Part shown: piece by piece, positions 22,095-33,854 of the stretch
Position numbering within the stretch: the stretch's first letter is position 1
Layout: every line of letters begins with the position of its first letter
DNA from: Xestospongia muta
Lineage: Eukaryota; Porifera; Demospongiae; Haplosclerida; Petrosiidae
Assembly: GCA_963693285.1 (NCBI GenBank)
Contig: OY848918.1
Location: forward strand, 20,099,484 to 20,163,483
DNA: 64,000 nucleotides
Reading direction: 5' to 3'
The notes under the pieces: model-generated
What the model saw: the letters and a program-made list of their open reading frames with translations, nothing else
The model's database searches: none
Told to the model about the DNA's origin: nothing
Program-made: the position numbers and the translations under genes

Positions 22095-25074
22095 TCCTTA
22101 CCGGTTACGAACCTCTTTCAAACCTATCTCTTATCTGAACAATGTACCGAAAGTTGGACACAAAGGGTGGATAATGAAAGGGATAGTACCACTTCCAAGA
22201 TGGACAGCCCTACATAAAAACATCATCAAAAGTACACATACAATAAGTAAATATCATTTTATATAGATAATAAATTAAAACAATAATAATTTACATTATG
22301 TAATTGTACAATATATATAATATAGGTAATTGCATAATAATTATTGTTACAATAATTATTAGGGGCCATATTAATTCCTGATAATAATTAAGGGGATGTC
22401 CCATATTTATCAAGATAATAATTATTAATAACAATAAAGATAGCAATGGTATAATTATAACATAATTGATTTAATACACTTATAAATTATAATTACTACA
22501 AGTAATGTCCCTCAAATCACCTGATAATAATAGCTCATCACCCAACACAGTCCCTGAGCATAATTCTCCACAACTTTTCGCACAAATTCCACATCATCAC
22601 ATGACACACAAAACTTACTCTGATAGTAACGTTCCTTCCATCCCTCCTCCCACAACCTAAACGAGAAATATTCAATATATATTTGTCTAAAATACTGATT
22701 AATAACTTTACACTATATAACAAATAAACATCATAATTTTATATACATTTTTTAAACATCCAAAAATGCATTTAAGATTTAAAGGTACCTTGCAGTACAA
22801 TATGTGTTTGTGTATATTACTACACAATATCACATTGCTAACTGACTCAACACTAAACCATGATACGAATCAATGCTAAACCATACAAGTTCATACAGGG
22901 TTAATATAACAAAAAGGACAATGACAATATCAACAATCTACATGTACATGTAATAATGTAACTGTTAACATTGTGACATATCTTTTTAGATGTCTACATA
23001 TTACTGCCCTACCTGACTTCATCCTCAATCTCAGGATCACTTTCAGTCTCATTCCCATGTTGATCATCATCTGCTCGACGTTTCCTCTTCATTCGTTCTT
23101 CCTCTTTATCATTAGTCAAACTCGACCTTCTTTCTCCTTTTTGTCTCTTAGTATCAGGATCAAATTCAAATTCATTCCCACGTTGATAATCATCAGCTCG
23201 ACGTTTCCTCTTCATTCGTTCTTCTTCATCATTAGTCAAACTCTCCTTTCTTTCTCCCTTTTGCCAATCATCTTGACTGAAAGTAGATGATTTTTGAAAA
23301 GACTAGAAAAGTTACACATAGTATTAATTTATATAATAACATTATTTAGCAACAATGTATTTTAACCCTGACACCCTCACCACTGATTGTACTGGTAACA
23401 ATTCTTGTTTAAGTGTGTGTGAGCGTGTTAAACTGAGTATTAAGCAGATACATTGTCTCATATTTACAATTATATTTAGCCCTCAGGGTGGTAATTGTAT
23501 TAACAAAAATATAAAAATGTAGGCAGGAGCATGTAACACCCACGCAAATAATTAATTTTCATGTTTTACATTTATTGCTATTTTAAAGCCATTTGCAAAG
23601 TAATATTTTAATTAAATTCCCTTCAAATAAAAGGAAGAGCTAATTCATGTGACACAGAAACATCAAGAAAATGTCATAAGAAACATTTTCTCAGCTATGT
23701 GTAAAACACTTGTGGTAGAAATAGTAAAAGTCAACGTGTTCATACAAGTATGTGGGCATGGCTTCACAAGTGTTTAAAAATAGTAACAACTCAAAAAATA
23801 TTTCAAAAAAATGAAAATCAATAATTTGAGTGGGCGTTGCATGATCGTACATTGCTTTTAGTGGATGTTGATATTACCTATATGTACATGTGTAATACTA
23901 ACAAATCAAAGATCCAACCACTAGAGAATGCCTACAAGATTAAATTCACATGTACTATTTACCTTTGATCTTTTCAGGAGTGCCTTCATACTTTGAGCTG
24001 CTTCTTGATTGCTAGCTAATGTACTAGATTGTCTCATTTGATAAGCATCATAACGAGCATTGTAAGCTGGAGAAGGCCGAGACTCAAGTGGCTGGAATGA
24101 GAACAAGATGTTAGGTCAGAAAAAGATGTACATAGTGTGTACTTATTGTATAATACATATAAATGAGAATGTTCCTTGAATTAATGGATTAATGAGGTGC
24201 CCTGTATTATATATTTATCTTATGTTAACTTACCACTGGATTGAGCTGTTCAGGTATAAATGTCGGAGCACGATAATCTTCCTGTAGTTATTAGACATTA
24301 ATTAATAGGGTCAAATAGGTAATTATCAATAAATTGCCTTACAATTTTTTGACGTTTTGACCGCTGTTTTTGTCGCTCTTTATCCTTCATCTCACGATCA
24401 CGCCTGTTCCGAAATATCTCATCTTCAACCTTACCAAGCTCTGTAACAATTTATAAAAACATAATATACTACATCTAATATAAGTACTAAATCTCTTATT
24501 AGTAATATATAAAGTATTGTGATACTTTCCATACAAAAAAAACCATGACAAAAGACAACTTAGACATCATATAGATATACATGTACATGATATTGATATG
24601 TACATATTTATCGTTGTACATAAGGTGTCCTCATCAAATTGTACTTTAGTCAAAGCAGTTCTAATATCATCATTTACCTGATAATATAACTTGAACATTT
24701 TTTACATCAACAAATCCATTATGAGTTAAATAACCCTATATTAAAGGGGCAGAGGAAGTATTCATTATAACACTAAAAGGACTACCTTTGATGATGGTAA
24801 GAAATCTTTATACAAAGTAATGAGTCTATCAATAGCTCCTTCTCTGGAAAGAAATAAAATTACATAACAATGTAAATATGTAAGTACATAACATATTCAT
24901 ATCATATTATAATGTTATCTATTAAATTTCTTCTTTTTTACCTAATTTGTAGTGAAGGAAGATGTGGTAAGAAGTCATTGCCAACAAAAAAACACATAAA
25001 AACCCAATCATCAATAACTCTTTCAAAATCGTATTTAAAACTTAAAGCATCTATCTTTAAATCTCTTTGAAGAT

Positions 25075-25078
<4 letters not shown>

Positions 25079-25146
<68 letters not shown>
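25079..25146. repeat. GA/CT microsatellite filling XRN2 intron 10
   Basis: A pure GA run of about 68 bases (CT on the gene strand) makes up most of a 99-base intron (25076-25174) and serves as its polypyrimidine tract, ending directly at the acceptor CAG. Confidence 0.9.
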
Positions 25147-25148
<2 letters not shown>

Positions 25149-26401
25149 TTCATCAATTACTAAATGATACTCACTTCTCTCAGGACATTTATTCTAATAA
25201 AAATAAACTGTTTCTCTTGAGCAATACTAGAAGTAGCTAGCTCATCAAACTAAAATACAAAAAGAAATTTCATTCTTACAAGTTATAGAAATCACATATA
25301 ATACATTACATACATACATAAAGGAAAAGAGAAAATTATCTTACAAATGTACTAACCTCTCCTTGTTTGACTCTAACTTCACCAGTACATTCCTTCATAG
25401 AATGACCTGTAACCATGGTAACAATATTCATCACATGACAATCACAAACTACATACTCACCATATTGATTGCAGACTTCACATGGGCGTGGCTGGTTTGG
25501 TTTGAACTCTTCTCTTAAAATAGTAAAATAAGGTTCATGTGTAGCTAACCCCAACATTATTAAATCAGCTACATGGACAGAACAAAACATTATACATTGA
25601 TTACATGTAGTCAGCATTGTTGTCCCTTCACAATAAGATAGGAAGTGTCTAGGGACAAGCACATAAAGGACCGATATAGTTAGTAAAAACCTTGCAAGCC
25701 ATTGATATGCCTCATGCACTTATGAGCTCCTCTTTTTCACATAACAGACATTCTATGTGAGTCAACAATGGCTAGTAAAGTCATTGAATCTTCTTAAAAC
25801 TCTGCTCTACAGCAGTTCATAATACGAGCAGAACTAACGTGTAAAAGATACTCTATGCTTCTATTTGAAAGATCATTACTACAACCAGTGCTGTCACAAC
25901 AGTCATCTTGCATTTTCACTCTCTTAACACATGCTCATTTCTAAGTAATGTCTCCCTCATCCACATTTCTGCTGTGTGAGTTCTATATGCACTCGTCTGC
26001 AGACCCTCTCTAAGCAAAAGGTCAACAACACCATACTAGATTACAAGTACAAGTTCAATAGTCAATATTTGAAATACAACATACCATCAGCTCCATATAG
26101 ACAATGATGAGTGTTTGGGTCATGTCCTGGTGAACCACGTTGTTTACGAATATAGTCCATTATCTTGTGTTCTCCTTCACCAGGGACATTAGCGTCAGAT
26201 AGTATGACCTATATCATATAGACAATTATTATATCAATAGATGAATGATAGGATGATATGGACGCATAAAGTACATGAACAAGTGAATGGATAAATAAAA
26301 GGGTTAAAATAGATACACAACTGTATAGAGAAGTAAATAAAAAGGTACATATATTTACTACTCTTTATTTTTTGTATATTTTTATATTAACTTATTTTTG
26401 G

Positions 26402-26847
26402 TACATTTATATTCTGTTCACATTGAGAACAAACAATAATTCAGTTTTATAACTCTTATTGGGAATGAGCTAGAAAGAAATGGTATGATTCATTCAAAAG
26501 TCTTGAAAGTCTACAATTTTAGTAAAAATTAGAGCACTAGCTATCTAGATAAGTTGCAAACAGAAATCCTATATAAAGTGAATGGCATTCTTCTTATTCC
26601 ACTGACATCATACATAGTTTGTAATTATTAATGAATACATGCTCAAATGTTCTCTAGCTTCTGCAAAAAAGTTCAAATATCTTTAGTAGTAAAAATAAGA
26701 GACAGCTATAAAAAATATGAAAAGATTCAATATGACTCACAAAAACTTTGCAATTATGAAGCCATGCTCAAGTAAGGTTGATGACTAAGTCACATTAGAA
26801 TACCACTAAACTACATTCACTCTCAATGTGAACAGAATATACATGTA
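26402..26847. mobile_element. Terminal-inverted-repeat element in XRN2 intron 6
   Basis: The ends are inverted over about 27 bases with one mismatch; the core tattctgttcacattgaga at 26410-26428 mirrors 26821-26839 perfectly. The element is about 446 bases with no recognisable open frame, so it is a MITE. Its right half is related to 30940-31080. It explains part of the unusual length of this intron (26209-27800) in a gene whose other introns are mostly short. Confidence 0.75.
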
Positions 26848-27800
26848 TTATATTAAAGATATATATAAAAATGGACTAAAGTGTTTAACCTCACTGCAGT
26901 GCTCAGTGTAGACCTATACTGCATGTAACATGTACATTTAAGATTGGACAAGGTGTGGTCAAATTATTGATGGGATCACGTGATGTACATTACAAACTGT
27001 TGTTTGATGACTCAGCATTTCTCTTCAATCAAAGGGAAAAAAGCTTTGTCGTTTACTGGGTACTTTGCACTCTGATTGACATGTCTGTGAAGCTGTAACT
27101 GAGTTAGTAATAGTATCATTCAATTGCCAAGCAAGATTAAGTGCTAGATTTGTGATGAATGTTTCTCTGAGCCTTTACATGATGCTTTAAAATGTTTCAA
27201 TATTTCATATACAAAATTTATTGTAACTTGAAAATGAAGCGTTCTTTGGAAACATCCTGTAGTACAAATATGAATTGATAAATTATCTATTAGTAGCAGT
27301 TTTGTCAATGCTTTGAGATGTTTCCTGAATGCGTTACTTCGCTCCAAGTCCACAAAACACTTTATAGAACTTTTCTAATGATTGCTTCGACCAACGGCCT
27401 TCTATCTTGCTGATCCATATTCCTCTAAGATTTTCAACAGCATAAAAAAATCTCCACATTAAGTTTTTTACTTTTTGAGAAACGGCACTTGACCTCTGCA
27501 GCCTGAAAATTCTTTTGCTAGTTTTAAGCTTTCGTTTTCTTTGACGATGTTCTTGATACTACTGTTGTAAAGTCCACAAGTTTTTCTATTCATTGCTAAA
27601 CGTTGGTAGCTGCTAACGCTTCGCTTGCCAAGTTATAGCAGTTCAAAAAAACAGGCAGTGCAGACACAAGCACACACTGACAGACTATAGTATTCTCGCT
27701 TTGCGCCCACACACAGCGAGGTTAAAAATTAAACATAGAAATTTAAGAACATTAAAATTCTATTGAAGTTATTGTCAATACATGTACATAATATGCTTAC
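26848..27800. other. Remaining part of long XRN2 intron
   Basis: No exon of XRN2 and no other gene is seen. The stretch from about 26940 to 27720 is less AT-rich than its surroundings and contains CGCTTTGCGCCC, which suggests inserted foreign sequence, but I cannot name it. Confidence 0.4.
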
Positions 27801-28438
27801 CTTTATACCCTTCCATGCTGGGTTATTGTTCATTCTATCATGTATGTAATATTGTAGACATATTGCAAGATTAGCCATGAATGGTGTACCCTGTGACAAA
27901 ACAATATAGTACATGTCAAAGGATGAGGATACACATATATATCTACTAAGTCTCTCTCTCTCTCTTCACTTACCGGAGTAATACAATTGCTGTCAAAATG
28001 AGCATTGTCTGGTTTTAATGGTGGCAGTTCACAACCACTCTCTCTAAGTTTACTACGAATACGCTTAATCTCTTCCAACTTATCTCTATATTGAAAGATA
28101 TAATAAACTTCTATTAATCAATTATATGAAGATTTTGGTGCTACAACATAAATACATGTTAATATATGCAGTAGCACAAAAGGTAGAAGTAATTGTACGT
28201 AAAACGTTTTAAACAATGGCTAAAAGAGAAAATTAATAATAATAATATGTTGTTTTATAAGTTGTTTACAATGTACTATTAACTGTAAAGACACAATAAT
28301 GTATATTAACAGTAGAAGTACATATACAGCATACAATGTATTAACATACTTAGCTTCTAGAGCAGATCTAAATCGACGTGATCTCTGTTGGTTCATTTTA
28401 GCTCGAGGAGCCTAAAAAGAGTAAAGTAGTGTGAAGGC

Positions 28439-28477
<39 letters not shown>

Positions 28478-28481
28478 ACAG
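28439..28481. repeat. CT and CA microsatellite in XRN2 intron 3
   Basis: A CT run changes directly into a CA run within the intron between exons 28492-28603 and 28350-28411. Confidence 0.9.
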
Positions 28482-29232
28482 ATAGCCTTACCACTCCATC
28501 AATGGCCATGTAAAGGAGTTTACGAGGACGAACAATATTAAAGATTCTATCAATATATTCAAAGATAGCTTCCATCATCTCATCTTCGTTTTCTGGAGCA
28601 GGTCTGAAATTGAGCAAGAATACAAATGTCACATATCTACTGTCTTTATAGCAATACTTTGTCAATCAAATATAAAGAATTTGTTACTACTGAAGAATAA
28701 AGAGCCAAAACATGTTAGAGCAACACTAGGATTTTTCACAAGTTGATTTTCACTAAGACTTGATCAATCATGCCCAAATGGCACAAACTCACAACATACA
28801 ACAATATATGAGATCATAAAAACAGGCATTGGTATGTTGTTAGTTAGGACATGGTTAAAACATTTTTAGATCTGCTTAGCATGCTTTATACGTGAGACCA
28901 AAGAAAACATCTCTAAGACTTAATACACAATGATATATAATATATCAACAGTTACACAAACCATACACATTATGAACATACATGAATATTGTACACATTT
29001 ACAGGTCAAACCTGTTAATCTTACTTGTCTTCAGGATGACAACATGGATGGATAATACCATTCATATCAAGATAGAGATTATCAAACTCCACTTCATTGG
29101 GATTAGGGAGTGTAGCATCAACTGGTATTTTTAACCCTTGAACAATTTTCATCTATAAAATACGTATACAAGTAGTCATGGCAACTTAAAGTAAGTTGTA
29201 CATGTAAATATAGTGTATATTTCATATACATG

Positions 29233-29244
29233 AGTCACGTGACT
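29233..29244. promoter_or_regulatory. Palindromic E-box in XRN2 intron 1
   Basis: AGTCACGTGACT is a perfect 12-base palindrome containing GTCACGTGAC, the form bound by bHLH-zip factors of the USF/MiT-TFE kind in animals. It lies 140 bases inside the first intron. A chance occurrence cannot be excluded. Confidence 0.35.
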
Positions 29245-29459
29245 TGACTGATAGGTTAAACAAAGTCTACGCCTTTGATCAATAGTATTATAAACTACCA
29301 TTGAATCACTCATCAAAAAGTAAAATACTGCTTATATTTTAGGTACACGTAGGCTTTTTTTATAAGTACTAATACGTTCCATACCTTCTCTTCCACGCAG
29401 TGTACCACAATAGAAGGATATTTTTGAGAGAGCCATCGGAAAAAGGCTGGAACTCCCAT

Positions 29460-30233
29460 CACAAACTTGACAAACCCCCACGTGTTACAACAATGCCACG
29501 CCCAGTTATTAAGCCCAACCTTTTAATCATTATTGAAGTTCAAAGGTTAATTGCCATCATTTTGCAGTCATAGGAACGAATTATCTAGCTAACCTACCTG
29601 ATATATATAAGTAAGATACAAGCGAGTCACTGAGTGAATGACTCACTATTCATTGAAATACTCCTGTATTTATTTTTTTAATCAACAGTGATGCAACCAA
29701 AAACAATTTATAAATTACAATTGACTAAAACCATTTAATCTTTACCAATTAACTCACATGGATATTTATTACTGGATTTATTATTAGTGTAGAATATTTC
29801 TTTAACAGAGATTGAGTTATTTACATAGAGAAAACTCAAATGCTCAACCCTTTTATGATAAAACTTTGTTGAATCACAACCAAACATGATCAATGATTAT
29901 TGTTGTTTTATATTCTTTAAGTTCAGTTTTCTAGTTTATTGATTACGTATTATGAAACGTTTGAAATATAGTGATACAGTATGACAGTACCCTATTTCCG
30001 AGTAAATTAATCTTATTGACATTATACCATCATTTGAAAAAATATTTTTAAAAACAAACTACATGATCAATAAAACAAAGGACTACACATGAAAACTAAA
30101 CACTGATTTAACTACTAAATCTAGTCACTACATGTACATTATTAACATTGTTCTTTGTCCAATTTTGACTTTGTGAATTTTTTTTATTGTGGATCAACAA
30201 CCTGGAATGTCACTTTTACTTTTAAATGATCAA
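29460..30233. other. Upstream region of XRN2, no gene seen
   Basis: The first 180 bases upstream of the XRN2 ATG would hold its promoter. A CCACGTG site lies at about 29479. No TATA element or divergent gene can be supported, and the rest is plain AT-rich sequence. Confidence 0.4.
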
Positions 30234-30661
30234 TTCTAGGTGGACGATGAATGTCAACATGAAGAAAATTATTAGGATTGGCTGTCCCAGGCATCTTACT
30301 ACCTTTTATATAAAGATATACATCCTCAGACAATTCAAAATTAATTTTAAATTTTTCACCTGGGAAGTTAATAATGTAGTAACCTCTTACATTATTATTT
30401 TTGCTGGCTTAGTCTACATTCATGTCAGTAGGTGGTTTTTTGAAGAAGGAATTCATTGGAACCTTTCTTTTTAACTGATCTACCAAATGTCTGTTTGAAG
30501 ATCTTTATATTACCTTTTAGATGTGTGGTCACTTTATGTATATAGATGGCTTCCTGATGACTAAGACATCTGAGTTGTAGTTTAGGACCACTATCAGCTT
30601 ATAATGGAAGTATGTGATGTCTGACATTCTTGTCCCTGATACTTTGACTTTATTAGAACTA
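30234..30661 (-). pseudogene. Coding-like fragment, copy 1 of a direct repeat
   Basis: This segment recurs at 31650-32087 in the same orientation. On the minus strand, sequence near 30234-30385 reads continuously as protein with pieces such as GYYIINFPGEKFKINFEL and SEDVYLYIKGSKMPG, and another frame gives HQEAIYIHKVTTHLKGNIKI. Stops and shifts separate the pieces. The family is not recognised. It may be two exons of a lost gene. Confidence 0.5.
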
Positions 30662-30704
30662 CTGCTCAATAATTATTGAGTTCTACAATCTCTACAAATT
30701 AAAC

Positions 30705-30752
30705 ATATTATATATATGTATATATATGTATGTATATATATGTATATATATG

Positions 30753-30783
<31 letters not shown>

Positions 30784-30803
30784 ATATATATATATATATA
30801 TTA
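30705..30803. repeat. TA/TATG microsatellite
   Basis: The stretch is a long run of TA with interspersed TATATATG units. Confidence 0.95.
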
Positions 30804-30939
30804 ATATCTATTAAATTATGCTATATATGGAGTATACACTGTCTAAAATTAATTAAAATAAGTCTATGATGTTCAATTATGGTTAACTCTTGGGACAAAC
30901 CCATTAATGAAAGTCATCTCTAATATTGAATTATGTGAT

Positions 30940-31080
30940 CCAATAAAAACTTCATTTGATACACAAAATCCCTACTACTATGATGCCATGCCAAAGTAAC
31001 ATTGATTGCATTGTCACACTTAAAATTCCACTAAACAGCACTCATTCCCAATGTGACATACATGTACCATATATAGGAAG
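30940..31080. mobile_element. Relic of the MITE family seen at 26402-26847
   Basis: The order CACAAAATCC, ATGATGCCATGCC, AAGTAACATTGAT, CCACTAAAC, CATTCCCAATGTGA, ACATGTACC matches the right half of the element in XRN2 intron 6 with moderate divergence. No left end could be found. Confidence 0.55.
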
Positions 31081-31649
31081 ATAATGATACATTCATATAT
31101 TTACTGCTGTACATCAAAATGTAATTTTATAATTTAGGCAGTCCTGATACCATCATTTATCGTTTATTATTCATACCAAACTTATAGAAAGAGGTTGTGA
31201 ATTGCCACTATTAAAGCAACTTTGGTATAGTAATTCATCATGGCTTCAATTGATGCTATAAGCAGATACTATTTTAATTGAAACTACTCCAGTTAGTTAA
31301 GTTGAAATAGTATCTACCTCTCCCTTATGGTTTCAGTTGTTGGACCAAAACTACAAAGAGTACTTTCTGGCTTCTAATTGACTTTATACATATTGAATTA
31401 GACCAGTTTCGGCTATGTAATAACTCAGTATTGGGCTAACATTATATTGATGAGATTATGGTAATAAAGACAATGGTTGAAATGATAAAATCCTATTTCA
31501 AGTGCAACTGTTTAAATGTGTCATCACTCAGTCTACATCTTTCTGGTGTGAAAATTTTTCCCATATTGTGCAACAGCCTCTCCACTGGTGAAGTTGAAGA
31601 AGGTACTCCAAGAGCTTTGGTATGCAAGTTTCACAAGAGATAGACACTT
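31081..31649. other. No gene seen
   Basis: AT-rich sequence. A small inverted pair (agatactattt at 31264-31274 and aaatagtatct at 31305-31315) can form a hairpin. Nothing else is supportable. Confidence 0.4.
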
Positions 31650-32087
31650 CTAGGAGGACGAAGAATGTCAACATGTAGAAATTATTGGGATTGGTTGTCC
31701 CAGGCTGTTTAGTACCTTTAATATAAGGATATACGTCCTCAGACAATTCAAAATTTATTTTAAAATTCCAGCTAGGAAGTTAATAATGTAGTAACCTCTT
31801 ACATAACTCTTTTTGCTGGCTTAGCCATACATTCATGTCAGTAGGCAGTTTCTTGAAGAAGGACTTCATTGGAACTTTTCTTTTTAACTGATCTACAAAT
31901 GTCTCTTGAAAGATCTTTATATTACCTTCTAGATGTGTTGTCACTTTATGTATATAGATGGCTGCCTGATGACTAAGACATCTGAGTTGTAGTTTAGGAC
32001 AACTATCAACTTATAATGGAAGTATATTCTTGTCTGTATGTCATGTCTGACATTCTTGTCCCTGATACTTTGACTTTATTAGAACTT
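31650..32087 (-). pseudogene. Coding-like fragment, copy 2 of a direct repeat
   Basis: This is the second copy of 30234-30661. Here the upstream piece is better kept (HQAAIYIHKVTTHLEGNIKI, then QLKRKVPMKSFFKKLPTDMN), while the downstream piece has a stop after NFLAGILK and resumes as SEDVYPYIKGTKQPG. The two copies have complementary damage. Confidence 0.5.
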
Positions 32088-32896
32088 TGACATTATTAAC
32101 AGGGGCACACTTACCTATATTAAATGATGAAAAACTGTTAAAAGAATAGGCCAGTTGATTATTATTATTATTATTAATGAACATTACAGTACATAAAGTA
32201 AACCAGTTGCAGAGTGTGAATGATTTAGAGAAAAAATAGTACTGATGGTTATTCTGTGATATACACAGACTACCAGTGGTTAAAAGAAAAATTAAAGAAA
32301 ATTAAAATTGAATTCTGTGAGAATACCTTAATCCGTCAGATAGTCTCTTACTTCCTTTATAAAATTACATGCCCAAGCCACTCCAATTATTTACATTGAC
32401 TATCCAGTATTGTTATTATTAAACAGATGTTATTACATGTTGATACCTGGAATTTAAACAAACAAACAATGTGAACTGATTTATAACTAAACCACTTGTT
32501 ATTGTATTATAACAATCAGGCTGTGTTATAAGTAGTTAAGATTTAGAGATCTCAGCCTATACCTTTTGTATTCAAAACTGCTGTTGAACAAATTGTTATG
32601 ACTCAGCAAAATAGACCTGTAAATTAGGATTGACTTCTGTTGCACTGTCTTATTATATTGTCACATTACTCTGCTGCATAACTCTCACAATATACATCAT
32701 ACAATGTTCTGGCTTAATTAAGTATTTTACTGTTATTATGTTAGTTTTATCCAAAACTTTTTTTAACAAGTACATAATATAAATTAATAAAGGTCTATGA
32801 AATAAGGAAAATGAAAAAAAAAATAGCTGCAAAAATTTAATCTCTATTTGTATTGTTTTGTATTCCTTTTTTCAAGTTTAGCATCACAGCTCATTT
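32088..32896. other. Downstream flank of the small four-exon gene
   Basis: No gene is seen. The segment next to the stop codon (32750-32896: ACTTTTTTTAACAA, then CTCTATTTGTA-TTGTTTT, then CCCTTTTTTCAA) recurs beside the broken relatives near 35500-35610, 37660-37760 and 39840-39960, which shows that whole units including flanks were duplicated. Confidence 0.55.
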
Positions 32897-33854
32897 TTAT
32901 TTCTTTGAATCAACAACTTTGACAGTGCAGTAAGCTGTCTCACCCTCAACACGAATGCCATTAACGATCTGAACTTCATAAGGACCTGGATTCAGCATTT
33001 TACTTACAAAGGAAGGCATTTGTCCAGGTGCAAAGTTGAAATCAACCTGAATTATCTCATCTTTAATTGTCATCTTGAAAGTACCAGATGTTGAACCAAT
33101 ACCACAAGCCTGTATAAAAATGTTTGCGTAAAAGGACTGATTTGATTATTTAGGTCATACCTCAATGAAACCTTGAGAGATAATGACATTTTGATGTGAA
33201 AGCCACCATTCATGTACACATCCATATGTAAGCTGTATTGGTGTACCAGACTCGTTTAAGACAGTAATTTTATAGGCTACAGAGATGTAAACATAACTCA
33301 TGTACAGATATTATTAAAATAATTACCATAATATTCACCCATATTCCTTTCAATTGATAGTTTGCCGAAGAGGGATTTAATCTGAAGAAAGTCTTTTGAC
33401 TGATCTAAAAAATTGAGTTAAGAAAGTTCTTTATATACATTACAGATAGCTTCTCTCAAATTCACAGCTGGCCAAAAATGCAATAGGTGATATATTTTAA
33501 TTGTAGCTATAAAAAAGCAACAGTTATATCTGTATATTGTTAGATAATTACAGCTGTCCAACAGATAATGTGCTATATTTCCAGGGTGGACAAAGTGGCA
33601 GATGTCCTGTAACTGCATGTTACAGATGTCAATAGCAGACATCCATTTGTAATGCAAAAGGTCATACTCGTCCTTAGATTATTATTTCTTATCTTCTATT
33701 AAAAAATGAAAATTTCTTGAATAATTTTCTAATTTTACACAGGAGGAATATAAATATTATTATTAAAGGTAATACCTAGTAAATAATCTATATATTGCTT
33801 AATCTCCTCACCTTTTTGCACTCCAGATATGAACATGTAATAAAGGGCAGCCAT
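32897..33854 (-). CDS. Small four-exon protein of unknown family
   Basis: Exons 33812-33854, 33327-33404, 33161-33276 and 32897-33109 join in frame to 149 residues, with GT-AG introns of 407, 50 and 51 bases. The protein starts MAALYYMFISGVQK and has no clear signal peptide or membrane segment. The pattern of alternating hydrophobic residues (YKITVLNESGTPIQLTYG, EWWLSHQN, TSGTFKMTIKDEIIQVDF, GPYEVQIVNGIRVEGE) suggests a beta-sandwich. The ACG...SGTFKM and PGQ pattern is faintly like the aegerolysin fold family, but this is a guess by eye and no activity is implied. Three damaged relatives lie nearby (34980-35492, 37434-37644, 39974-40490). Conserved exon sizes among relatives support the exon model. 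Confidence 0.7.

Larger units (their letters stand above)
20600..29459 (-). pseudogene. XRN2: 5'-3' exoribonuclease 2 (XRN2), 3' part disabled
   Basis: Exons on the minus strand: 29385-29459 (MGVPAFFRWLSQKYPSIVVH), 29025-29152, 28492-28603, 28350-28411, 27974-28085, 27801-27890, 26085-26208, 25461-25568, 25357-25406, 25175-25249, 24942-25075, 24786-24843, 24678-24735, 24343-24440, 24234-24281, 23963-24091, 23013-23303, 22521-22656, 22102-22209, 21920-22009, 21796-21868, 21588-21672, 21424-21545, 21248-21336, 21138-21194, 20839-20978; doubtful 20744-20773 and 20600-20682. XRN2 degrades RNA 5'-3' in the nucleus and acts in transcription termination. Catalytic motifs are kept: [68 protein letters not shown]. 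Lesions lie downstream: TAA at 22105-22107 in place of a Lys codon, +1 shift and TGA for Trp in 21796-21868, donor GT to AT at 21246-21247, TGA at the 21138/20978 join, and a shift in 20839-20978. The join 23963/23303 is also out of phase. If spliced, it would stop after about 663 residues. Confidence 0.85.

Noticed and set aside
24938..25156. Open frame starting MMKT and running through a Ser-Leu repeat into an XRN2-like sequence
   Set aside because: The Ser-Leu part is the intron microsatellite; the real exon begins at 25075 after the acceptor CAG.
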